Source of the DNA: Bradyrhizobium agreste
GTDB lineage: Bacteria > Pseudomonadota > Alphaproteobacteria > Rhizobiales > Xanthobacteraceae
Assembly: GCF_016031625.1 (NCBI RefSeq)
Contig: NZ_JACCHP010000013.1
Span: forward strand, 1 to 64,000
Length of the DNA stretch: 64,000 nucleotides
Direction of reading: 5' to 3'
Shown: positions 15,763-23,153 of the stretch, in pieces
Numbering within the stretch: the stretch's first letter is position 1
How the letters are laid out: every line of letters begins with the position of its first letter
Notes under the pieces: generated by a model
What the model was told of the DNA's origin: nothing
Database searches by the model: none
Seen by the model: only the letters and a program-made list of their open reading frames with translations
Translations under genes and position numbers: made by a program

Positions 15763-17112
15763 ATGAGCACTCGCACCAGCCGCGTGCTGCATCGCTCGCT
15801 GCGCGAAACGCCGCCCAAGGCGGTCGGCGGCGAGGGCGTTTATCTCTTCGCCGAGGACGGCCGCCGCATCATCGATGCCTCCGGCGGAGCGGCGGTCTCC
15901 TGCCTTGGCCACCAGCACCCGCGCGTGATCGCGGCGATGGCCAAGCAGGCCGCGACGCTGGCCTATGCCCACACCGCCTTCTTCTCTTCCGAGCCGGCCG
16001 AAGCGCTGGCCGAGCGGCTGGTCGGGCATGAGCCCGGCGGCCTCGCCTACGCCTATTTCGTCAGCGGCGGATCGGAGGCGATCGAAGCCAGCATCAAGCT
16101 GGCGCGGCAATATTTCATCGAGCGCGGCGAGCCGCAGCGGCAGCATTTCATCGCGCGGCGGCAGAGTTATCACGGCAACACGCTCGGCGCGCTCGCCGCC
16201 GGCGGCAACGCCTGGCGTCGCGCGCCCTACGCGCCGCTGCTGTCGACCGCTTTCAGCCACGTCACGCCGGCGTTCGCCTATCACGAGAAGCGCGAGGGCG
16301 ATTCGGATGGGCAGTTCGTTGCGCGCCTCGCCGCCGAGCTCGAGGCCGAGTTCCAGCGGCTCGGCCCGGACACCGTCGCGGCGTTCCTCGCCGAGCCCGT
16401 CGTCGGCGCCACCGCCGGCGCCGTGACCGCCCCCGACGGCTACTTCAAAGCGATGCGCGAGATCTGTGACCGTCACGGCGCGCTGCTGATTCTCGACGAG
16501 GTCATGTGTGGCATGGGCCGCACCGGCACGACCCATGCGTGGGAGCAGGAAGGTGTCGCCCCCGACATCCAGGCGATCGCAAAGGGGCTCGGCGGCGGCT
16601 ATCAGCCGATCGGTGCGATGCTGGCAAGCGGCAAGATCATCGACGCCATCCGCTCGGGCTCGGGCGCGTTCCAGCACGGCCACACCTATCTGGCACACCC
16701 CCTCGCCTGCGCCGCGGCGCTCGCGGTGCAGGATGTGATCCGCGAGGACGGTCTGCTCGACCGCGTGAAGGAGCGCGGCAAGCAGCTCGAGCAGCGCCTG
16801 ACCGAACGCTTCGGCAATCACCGCCATGTCGGCGACATCAGGGGTCGCGGCCTGTTCTGGGCGATCGAGCTCGTCGCCGATCGCGCTAGCCGCGCTTCGT
16901 TCGATCCGGCGCTCAAGCTGCACCAGAAGATCAAGGCGGAGGCCTTTGCCGGCGGCCTCGGTTGCTATCCGGGCGGGGGCACCGTCGACGGCGTGCGCGG
17001 CGACCATGTGCTGCTGGCACCGCCCTATATCGCCTCAGCGGCCGAAATCGATCTGATCGTCGACAAGCTGGGCACGGCCGTCGACAACGTGTTGCGTAGT
17101 GTCAATCAGTGA
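15763..17112 (+). CDS. Class-III PLP-dependent aminotransferase
   Basis: A 449-residue class-III (omega/ornithine-type) aminotransferase. Visible features are FVSGGSEAIEASIKLAR (phosphate binding, about residues 99-115), the Asp in LLILDEVMCGMGRTG that holds the pyridine nitrogen, and the PLP-Lys in AIAKGLGGGYQPIGA. It transfers an amino group from a non-alpha or atypical amino acid to an oxo acid in the cytosol. It lies between the RpiR regulator (3 bases) and the AapJ-like binding protein (12 bases), so the transported amino acid is probably its substrate. Substrate identity is not readable from sequence. Confidence 0.92.
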   Translation: MSTRTSRVLHRSLRETPPKAVGGEGVYLFAEDGRRIIDASGGAAVSCLGHQHPRVIAAMAKQAATLAYAHTAFFSSEPAEALAERLVGHEPGGLAYAYFVSGGSEAIEASIKLARQYFIERGEPQRQHFIARRQSYHGNTLGALAAGGNAWRRAPYAPLLSTAFSHVTPAFAYHEKREGDSDGQFVARLAAELEAEFQRLGPDTVAAFLAEPVVGATAGAVTAPDGYFKAMREICDRHGALLILDEVMCGMGRTGTTHAWEQEGVAPDIQAIAKGLGGGYQPIGAMLASGKIIDAIRSGSGAFQHGHTYLAHPLACAAALAVQDVIREDGLLDRVKERGKQLEQRLTERFGNHRHVGDIRGRGLFWAIELVADRASRASFDPALKLHQKIKAEAFAGGLGCYPGGGTVDGVRGDHVLLAPPYIASAAEIDLIVDKLGTAVDNVLRSVNQ

Positions 17113-17124
17113 GGGGAGAGTAGT

Positions 17125-18135
17125 ATGAGGAACGTGGTTATCGCAACGGGACTGCTCGCGGCATCGACGGTGATCGCATCGGCGGCGACGCTCGATACTG
17201 TGAAGAGCCGCGGCACGCTGGTGTGCGGCGTCAGCGCCGGTTTTGCCGGCTTCTCGGCGCCGGACTCACAGGGCAATTACAAAGGTCTCGACGTCGACTA
17301 TTGCCGCGCGCTGGCGGCCGGCGTGCTCGGCGATCCCACCAAGGTGCGCTACGTCTCGCTGACGGCCCAGAACCGCTTCACCGCCCTGCAATCGGGCGAG
17401 ATCGACGTGCTCTATCGCAACTCGACGCAGACCTATCTGCGCGGCGTGACGCTGGGCCTGCGGCAGGGCCCGATCAACTTCTACGACGGCCAGGGTTTTG
17501 TCGTGAAGAAGGACCTCGGCGTCAAGGAGCTGAAGGACCTCAAGGGCGCCACCGTCTGCGTCGCGCAGGGCACCACGCACGAGGTCACGCTCGGCGATTA
17601 CGGCCGCGCCAACGGTATCGACTGGAAGCCGCTGGTGTTCGACCGCATCGACACCATGTACCAGACCTTCTTCGGCGGCCGCTGCGATGCGATGACCCAG
17701 GACGCTTCCGCTCTCGCCGGCGCGGTGACCACGGCGGCGCCGAACGCGGCCGACTACATCGTGCTGCCGCAGACCATCAGCAAGGAGCCGCTCGGACCCT
17801 TCACCCGCAACGGCGACGAGGTCTGGAGCGACATCATCACCTGGCTGCATTACGGCCTGATCGAGGCCGAGGAGCTCGGCGTCACGCAAGCCAATGTCGA
17901 GGAGATGACGAAGTCGCAGACGCCCGCGATCCAGCGACTGCTGGGCGCCTCTGGCGACCTCGGTTCGCGGCTCGGACTCGACAACAAATGGCTGGTCACG
18001 GTGATCAAGGCCGGCGGCAATTACGGCGAGATTTTCGAGCGCAATGTCGGCAAGGCGAGCCCGCTCAAGCTCGACCGCGGCCTCAATGGTCTCTGGAGCA
18101 AGGGCGGCTTGATGTACGCCATTCCGTTCAAATAA
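17125..18135 (+). CDS. aapJ: General amino-acid ABC transporter binding protein (AapJ-like)
   Basis: A 336-residue periplasmic binding protein of the polar amino-acid family in its Aap/Bzt form. A signal peptide (NVVIATGLLAASTVIASAA) is followed by TLDTVKSRGTLVCGVSAGFAGFS, and later GLDVDYCRALAAG, the typical AapJ start. It captures amino acids in the periplasm for AapQM. The start has a good GAGGGGAGAG site. It is the last gene of the rightward run after the aminotransferase. A palindromic repeat follows its stop. Splitting of binding protein and permeases across a divergent promoter is unusual; the classical order is aapJQMP. Confidence 0.9.
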   Translation: MRNVVIATGLLAASTVIASAATLDTVKSRGTLVCGVSAGFAGFSAPDSQGNYKGLDVDYCRALAAGVLGDPTKVRYVSLTAQNRFTALQSGEIDVLYRNSTQTYLRGVTLGLRQGPINFYDGQGFVVKKDLGVKELKDLKGATVCVAQGTTHEVTLGDYGRANGIDWKPLVFDRIDTMYQTFFGGRCDAMTQDASALAGAVTTAAPNAADYIVLPQTISKEPLGPFTRNGDEVWSDIITWLHYGLIEAEELGVTQANVEEMTKSQTPAIQRLLGASGDLGSRLGLDNKWLVTVIKAGGNYGEIFERNVGKASPLKLDRGLNGLWSKGGLMYAIPFK

Positions 18136-18143
18136 ATGTGCCC

Positions 18144-18261
18144 TGTGTCCCGGACGCGCTGCAGCGTGCAACGCTGCTGCGCAGAGCCGGAACCCAACAG
18201 CGACAATGGGCCCCGGACGCAGCGCAATACTGCGCATTGCGCTGCGTCCGGGGCACGAGAC
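18144..18261. repeat. Intergenic palindromic repeat, family C, with 19-base perfect hairpin
   Basis: An element of ~118 bases. Its right half is a perfect 19-base inverted repeat (arms 18210-18228 and 18236-18254, starting GCCCCGGACGCAGCGCAAT, 7-base loop). The outer ends match those of 10691-10831. It lies between aapJ and the racemase-family gene and would form a very stable RNA hairpin, likely attenuating read-through. Confidence 0.85.
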
Positions 18262-18277
18262 TTCCAGGTAGTCATCA

Positions 18278-18928
18278 ATGACGACGCCCCCTCGCATCGC
18301 CCTGATCCACGCCCTTAAGCATTCCATCGCCCCGATCGAGGCGGCGTTTGCGCAGGCGTGGCCCGAGGCGCGGCTGATGAACCTGCTTGACGACAGCCTC
18401 TCGGCGGATCTCGCCCACGACGGGCAACTCAACAATGCCATGACCGACCGGTTCCTCGCGCTCGGCGATTACGCGGCGGCGACGGGAGCAGATGGAATCC
18501 TGTTCACCTGCTCCGCCTTCGGCCCGTGCATCGAAGCGGTTGCGCGCGCGCATGCGCCGATGCCGGTGCTCAAGCCGAACGAGGCCATGATCGAGAGAGC
18601 GGTGACCATGGGCCAGCGCATCGGCCTGCTCTCGACCTTTCCGCCGACGCTGGCGTCGATGCCTCCCGAGTTTCCCGCTGCGATCGAGGTCGTGCCGAAG
18701 CTTGCCGAAGGCGCGCTGGCCGCGCTCGACCGCGGCGACCGCGCCACGCATGACCGGCTGATCGCCGAAGCCTCGCGGAGCTTGCGCGATTGCGACGTCA
18801 TCGCGCTGGCGCAATTCAGCATCGCCGCGACCGCGCCGCTGGTCGCCGCGGCCACCGGCCGCCCGGTCGTGACCACCCCGGACAGCGCGGTCGAGAAGCT
18901 GATGAGACTGCTGAAGGCGAAGCCCTAA
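18278..18928 (+). CDS. Asp/Glu/hydantoin racemase-family protein with one catalytic Cys
   Basis: A 216-residue protein of the aspartate/glutamate/hydantoin racemase superfamily, which also includes arylmalonate decarboxylase and maleate isomerase. The first catalytic Cys is clear (Cys78 in LFTCSAFGP). The second, expected in a C-terminal LGCT-like motif, is absent; the place reads IALAQFSIAA (Gln179-Phe180-Ser181). Two-base racemisation is therefore unlikely, and a one-Cys chemistry such as decarboxylation or isomerisation is more plausible. It lies downstream of aapJ beyond a hairpin repeat, and its stop overlaps the convergent TetR stop by 4 bases. Confidence 0.8.
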   Translation: MTTPPRIALIHALKHSIAPIEAAFAQAWPEARLMNLLDDSLSADLAHDGQLNNAMTDRFLALGDYAAATGADGILFTCSAFGPCIEAVARAHAPMPVLKPNEAMIERAVTMGQRIGLLSTFPPTLASMPPEFPAAIEVVPKLAEGALAALDRGDRATHDRLIAEASRSLRDCDVIALAQFSIAATAPLVAAATGRPVVTTPDSAVEKLMRLLKAKP

Positions 18929-19572
18929 GCGCCGGCCTTGGTCCGGCGCCGCGCATCCTTGATCGCGACCGCGAGCGCAGCCTTCGTCTCGTTGACGAAA
19001 TCCTCGACCAGCTCCTCGCGCGTGGCGTGCGCCGCCTCGCCGGTGAACAGGCCTTGCTCGGCCAGCATCACCACGCCGTGCAGCGCCGCCCAGATCTTGA
19101 GTGCCTGCCGTTCGCGCAAATAGCCCACGGCGGGCGCTTCCAAAGCTTCGATGACGAGCGCAAACGTCTCCCGCGTCGCGGCGTGCAGCTCGCTGCCCTT
19201 GGCCGCGCAGGACACCGTGCGCGAGGCGAACATCAAGCGGTAGATGCCATTCCGGCGCAGACCGAACTCGAGCGTCGCCTGTGCGAGCCGCGAGAGCTTC
19301 GATTGCTTCGACGGCCTTGCCATCGCTTCGCGCAAGAGCGCCGAGAGCTGCCGGAATGCTGCCGCGGTGACGGCCGCGAGCAGCGCCTCGCGGTCGGCAA
19401 AATGCCGGTATGGCGCCGGCTGCGAAACGCCGAGCTTCTTGGCAAGCGCCTTGATGCTGATTGCTTCGGCGCCGCCCCGCTCTGCCTCTTGCAGCGCGGC
19501 CTCGATCAACGCATCGCGGAGATCGCCATGGTGGTAGGTCTTCTCGGGCTTGCGGGCTGGTCGTGAACGCAT
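18925..19572 (-). CDS. TetR family transcriptional regulator
   Basis: A 215-residue TetR-type repressor. The N-terminal helix-turn-helix is clear (HGDLRDALIEAALQEAERGG, then SIKALAKKLGVSQPAPYRHFADREALLAAV, about residues 39-68). A ligand-binding helical domain follows. It is divergent from the ferredoxin-P450 run and is the obvious candidate regulator for it, with derepression by a P450 substrate likely. The 138-base gap is AT-rich and holds promoter-like elements. Ligand unknown. Confidence 0.9.
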   Translation of the reverse strand: MRSRPARKPEKTYHHGDLRDALIEAALQEAERGGAEAISIKALAKKLGVSQPAPYRHFADREALLAAVTAAAFRQLSALLREAMARPSKQSKLSRLAQATLEFGLRRNGIYRLMFASRTVSCAAKGSELHAATRETFALVIEALEAPAVGYLRERQALKIWAALHGVVMLAEQGLFTGEAAHATREELVEDFVNETKAALAVAIKDARRRTKAGA

Positions 19573-19599
19573 GTCGGGGGGAAGCCTATAAGTTTGCGC

Positions 19600-19641
19600 T
19601 TGACAGGGGAAGCCCGCCGCGAATGTAATAGCATATAACTT
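19600..19641 (+). promoter_or_regulatory. Candidate promoter of the ferredoxin-P450 run
   Basis: A consensus -35 box TTGACA (19600-19605) is followed by AT-rich DNA with possible -10 boxes (TAATAG at 19626, spacer 20; TATAAC at 19634, spacer 28). Neither spacer is ideal. TATAAGTT (19588) and AACTTA further downstream form an imperfect, widely spaced inverted pair that might be TetR half-sites. Confidence 0.35.
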
Positions 19642-19710
19642 AAATAGAACCGAGATGAGGAAACGCGCCGCCTTCGGGCCCTCGCGCGCACGCGATCAAG
19701 GAAGCCGAAT

Positions 19711-19920
19711 ATGGCAGAGCGACTGAAGGTTCACGTCGATCCGGACAAATGCCAGGGCCATGCCCGCTGCAAGGCGCTCGCGCCGGAGCTTTTCGAGCTC
19801 GACGAATATGGCAACGCTCACGAAGCCGGCGACGGCACCGTTCCGGCGGGGCTCGAGGACAAGGCCTGGCTTGCGAAATCCAACTGCCCGGAAATCGCAA
19901 TCGATGTGACCGAGGAATAG
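19711..19920 (+). CDS. [3Fe-4S] ferredoxin, P450 partner type
   Basis: A 69-residue ferredoxin of the bacterial P450-partner type. Cluster ligands are Cys14, Cys20 and Cys59 in CQGHARC and NCPEIAI. The middle position that is Cys in 4Fe ferredoxins is His17, which fits a [3Fe-4S] cluster. It would pass single electrons from a ferredoxin reductase to the P450 encoded 57 bases downstream. No reductase gene lies in the run, so a general reductase must supply electrons. Length and pattern are normal for the family. Confidence 0.92.
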   Translation: MAERLKVHVDPDKCQGHARCKALAPELFELDEYGNAHEAGDGTVPAGLEDKAWLAKSNCPEIAIDVTEE

Positions 19921-19977
19921 CGCGGCCGCTGCCGCCCTGCGTGCTTTCAGCCAGTTCGAGCCAAGGGATTCCATGCC

Positions 19978-21198
19978 ATGTCCGACGTCGAGCAGCCCGC
20001 CGCCCATCCGCCCGTGACCGACTGGGTTCATGACTTCGACCACACCGATCCGCAATGGACCGAGGATCCGTTCCCGATCTGGGACGAGCTGCGAGCCGCA
20101 AGCCCCGTGGTGCACACGAAACGCTTTCTCGGCTGCTACCTGCCGACGACCTATGAGGCCGTGCGCGAGATCGCCAACGACACCGAGCACTTCTCCTCCC
20201 GCCGCATCATCGTCCGCGATGTGCGTCCCGAGATCACCAGGAACGCGGCGCCGCCGATCACCTCCGATCCGCCCGAGCACAAGCCGGCCAAGCAATTGCT
20301 GCTACCGCCCTTCACGCCGGACGCGATGAAGAAGCTCGAGCCGCGGGTCCGCGCCATCTGCAACGAGCTGATCGACGGCTTCATCTCCGAGGGCAAGGTC
20401 GATGCTGCCGCGCGCTACAGCAAGTACATCCCGGTCCGGGCCATCGCGCACATGCTCGGCATCCCCGAGAGCGACAGCGACCTTTTCATCAATTGGATCC
20501 ACATGATCCTCGAGCTCGGCATCAAGGACGAGAGCAAGCTGCTCCAGGCCGTGCAGGAGATGACGGCTTATTTCGGCGGCCACATCGAAGCGCGCAAGAA
20601 CAAGCCCACCGGCGACCTGATCTCCTACCTGATGAACGCGAGGGACAAGAACGGCAATCCGCTCGAGGACACCCACGTGCTGGGCTCGCTGCGCCTGCTG
20701 CTGATCGCCGGCATCGACACCACCTGGAGCGCGATCGGGTCCTCGCTCTGGCATCTTGCGAAGACGCCGGCCGACCGCGAGCGGCTGATCGCCGAGCCCG
20801 GGCTGATCCCGACTGCCGTCGAGGAGCTGCTGCGCGCCTATTCGCCGGTGACGATGGCGCGCGAGGTGGTGAAGGAGACCACGGTGTCAGGCTGTCCGGT
20901 CAAGCCAGGCAACATGGTGCTGCTGTCGTTTCCGGCCGCCAACCGCGACCCCAAGATGTTTCCGGACGCTGACAAAGTCGTGATCGACCGGCGCGAGAAT
21001 CGCCACGCGGCCTTCGGCCTCGGCATCCACCGCTGCGTCGGTTCCAACCTCGCGCGCATGGAAATGCAGGTGGCGCTTGAGGAATGGCTGAAGCGGATTC
21101 CCGACTTCCGGCTCGATCCGGCAGGCACGGTGACCTGGTCGCAAGGCACGGTGCGCGGCCCACGCCAGTTGCCATTTTTGCTCGGAAAGGCGATGTAG
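19978..21198 (+). CDS. Cytochrome P450 (class I, bacterial)
   Basis: A 406-residue soluble bacterial P450. The oxygen-binding I-helix AGIDTT is at residues 244-249, the K-helix ExxR at Glu283-Arg286, and the heme-thiolate Cys353 in FGLGIHRCVG. No membrane anchor is present. Electrons should come from the [3Fe-4S] ferredoxin just upstream. The next gene is sulfite-oxidase-like and the one after an alpha/beta hydrolase-OsmC fusion, all on the same strand under probable TetR control. I cannot assign a CYP family by eye; the substrate is unknown. Confidence 0.93.
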   Translation: MSDVEQPAAHPPVTDWVHDFDHTDPQWTEDPFPIWDELRAASPVVHTKRFLGCYLPTTYEAVREIANDTEHFSSRRIIVRDVRPEITRNAAPPITSDPPEHKPAKQLLLPPFTPDAMKKLEPRVRAICNELIDGFISEGKVDAAARYSKYIPVRAIAHMLGIPESDSDLFINWIHMILELGIKDESKLLQAVQEMTAYFGGHIEARKNKPTGDLISYLMNARDKNGNPLEDTHVLGSLRLLLIAGIDTTWSAIGSSLWHLAKTPADRERLIAEPGLIPTAVEELLRAYSPVTMAREVVKETTVSGCPVKPGNMVLLSFPAANRDPKMFPDADKVVIDRRENRHAAFGLGIHRCVGSNLARMEMQVALEEWLKRIPDFRLDPAGTVTWSQGTVRGPRQLPFLLGKAM

Positions 21199-21233
21199 GC
21201 CTCTCCAACACGAGACGGAGAAGCTGGACGGCC

Positions 21234-21896
21234 ATGGCTGACGATAACGCGCCGCCCGACAGCAAGCTGACGCGCACCAAGGAGAAGTGGGCGCGCGAGG
21301 GCCGCTTTCTCACCGGCAAGATTACGCGGCCGGAGGATCAAAGGCTTCCACCCGGGCAGCACCTCACCAAGGACTGGCCGGTGCTCGATCTCGGGGTCAC
21401 GCCGCCGGTCTCGCGCGAGCGCTGGCGGCTCGACGTCTATGGCGCGGTCGAGACCCCCGTGTTCTGGACCTTCGTCGAATTCGCCGCGCAGAAGCAGTCT
21501 CGGTTCACCTCGGACATCCATTGTGTCACGACCTGGTCGCGCTACGACAATGAATGGGAGGGACTCGCCACGCGCGATCTGCTCGCGGCCTGCCAGCCGC
21601 GCGAGGACGCCCGCTTCGTCGTGCTACATTCCTATGACGGCTACACCACCAACCTCGCGCTGGAGGATTTTGCCGCCGAGGACGCGTTGCTCGCCCACAG
21701 CTGGTCCGGCGAGCCGCTGACGGAGGAGCATGGCGGCCCGGTGCGGCTGGTCGTGCCGCACCTCTATTTCTGGAAAAGCGCGAAATGGCTCCAGGCCATC
21801 GAATTCCTGACCGAGGACGCGCCGGGCTTCTGGGAGGTCCGCGGCTATCATAACCGCGGCGATCCCTGGGCCGAGCAGCGCTATTCAGGCGATTAG
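21234..21896 (+). CDS. Sulfite-oxidase-like molybdopterin oxidoreductase
   Basis: A 220-residue cytoplasmic member of the sulfite oxidase fold (Oxidored_molyb domain, related to MsrP/YedY). The molybdenum-ligand Cys97 lies in DIHCVTTWSRYD, and the downstream RLVVPHLYFWKSAKW matches the cofactor pocket. There is no twin-arginine signal and no dimerisation or heme domain. The start at 21234 follows a GACGGAGAAG site. It lies 35 bases after the P450 stop, so co-transcription is likely. Its reaction is unknown; an oxygen-atom transfer on a small molecule is possible. Confidence 0.88.
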   Translation: MADDNAPPDSKLTRTKEKWAREGRFLTGKITRPEDQRLPPGQHLTKDWPVLDLGVTPPVSRERWRLDVYGAVETPVFWTFVEFAAQKQSRFTSDIHCVTTWSRYDNEWEGLATRDLLAACQPREDARFVVLHSYDGYTTNLALEDFAAEDALLAHSWSGEPLTEEHGGPVRLVVPHLYFWKSAKWLQAIEFLTEDAPGFWEVRGYHNRGDPWAEQRYSGD

Positions 21897-21920
21897 GTTC
21901 GAGCAAGACGGGGGAAGCCC

Positions 21921-23144
21921 ATGCCGACGGAACGCTTTCAATTCACCGGCGAAGGCGGCCATCAGCTCGCGGCCGCGCTGGAGCTGCCTGACGGCGAACC
22001 CGCGGCTTTCGCGCTGTTCGCCCATTGCTTCACTTGCGGCAAGGACACACTGGCGGCCAAGCGCATCTCGGTCGCGCTCGCCGCCAAGGGCATCGCGGTG
22101 CTGCGCTTCGACTTCACCGGGCTCGGCTCCAGCGGCGGCGACTTCGCCAATTCGACGTTCTCTTCCAACGTCGCCGATCTCGTCCGCGCCGCCGATCATC
22201 TGCGCAAGACCCGCAAGGCACCCTCGATCCTGATCGGCCACAGCCTCGGCGGGGCGGCGATCCTGGCCGCCGCCGGAAAGATTCCCGAGGCGAAGGCGGT
22301 GGTCACCATCGCGGCACCCTCGGATCCCGCCCACGTCACCGAGCTGTTCAGGGAGCATCTCGACCTTATCCGCGCGCAGGGCGAGGTCGAAGTCTCGCTC
22401 GCAGGACGGCCGTTCCGGATCAAGCGCGAATTCCTCGACGACATCGCCGAGCACGAGCTGATGAAAGACGTCACCGGCCTGCACAAGGCGCTGCTGGTGA
22501 TGCATTCGCCCGTCGACGACACCGTCGGCATCGACAACGCGACGAAGCTCTTCGTTGCAGCAAGACACCCCAAGAGCTTCGTCTCGCTCGACCATGCCGA
22601 TCATCTTCTGACCAAGCCTGCCGACGCGCTCTACGCCGCCGACGTGATCGTGGCCTGGGCCAGCCGTTACATCGATACGGCGACGCCGGCGAAGGCGATG
22701 GATCTGCCCGAGGAACCGCGGAAGGTCGTGGTGCAGGAGACCCGCAAGAGCAAGTTCAACCAGACCATCACCGTCGGCCCGCATCATTTGGTGGCGGATG
22801 AGCCGCTCGCGGCCGGCGGCGCCGATGCCGGACCCGGCCCGTACGATTTCCTGCTCGCCGGCTTAGGTGCCTGCACCTCCATGACCATGCGCCTCTATGC
22901 CGACCGCAAGTCGCTGCCGCTCGACCGCGTCACGGTGACGCTGAAGCATTCCAAGATCTACGCCAGGGATTGTGCGGAGTGCGAGACGCGCGAGGGCATG
23001 CTCGACCAGATCGAGCGCAACATCACCATCGACGGCGCCCTCGATGCCGAGCAGCGCAAGAAGCTGATGGAGATCGCCGACAAATGCCCGGTGCACCGCA
23101 CGCTGACGTCGGAGATCCGCATCGTGACGAAGGCGATGGAGTGA
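21921..23144 (+). CDS. Bifunctional alpha/beta hydrolase - OsmC family protein
   Basis: A 407-residue fusion. Residues 1-250 form an alpha/beta hydrolase with nucleophile Ser108 in GHSLGG, Asp in PVDDT and His in the DHADHLL segment. Residues 265-407 are an OsmC/Ohr-type domain with its two redox Cys, Cys318 in LGACTSMT and Cys389 in DKCPVHRTL. OsmC domains reduce organic hydroperoxides, so the fusion may detoxify lipid or aromatic peroxides or ester products. It is the last gene of the run with the P450 and the sulfite-oxidase-like protein (24-base gap). The fusion is widespread in proteobacteria, but its physiological substrate is not settled. Confidence 0.9.
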   Translation: MPTERFQFTGEGGHQLAAALELPDGEPAAFALFAHCFTCGKDTLAAKRISVALAAKGIAVLRFDFTGLGSSGGDFANSTFSSNVADLVRAADHLRKTRKAPSILIGHSLGGAAILAAAGKIPEAKAVVTIAAPSDPAHVTELFREHLDLIRAQGEVEVSLAGRPFRIKREFLDDIAEHELMKDVTGLHKALLVMHSPVDDTVGIDNATKLFVAARHPKSFVSLDHADHLLTKPADALYAADVIVAWASRYIDTATPAKAMDLPEEPRKVVVQETRKSKFNQTITVGPHHLVADEPLAAGGADAGPGPYDFLLAGLGACTSMTMRLYADRKSLPLDRVTVTLKHSKIYARDCAECETREGMLDQIERNITIDGALDAEQRKKLMEIADKCPVHRTLTSEIRIVTKAME

Positions 23145-23153
23145 AACGGTGCG

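Noticed and set aside
14896..17007. A 703-codon open frame on the minus strand opposite the RpiR and aminotransferase genes
   Set aside because: Antisense shadow; it lacks any recognisable domain, while both plus-strand genes are complete and motif-bearing.
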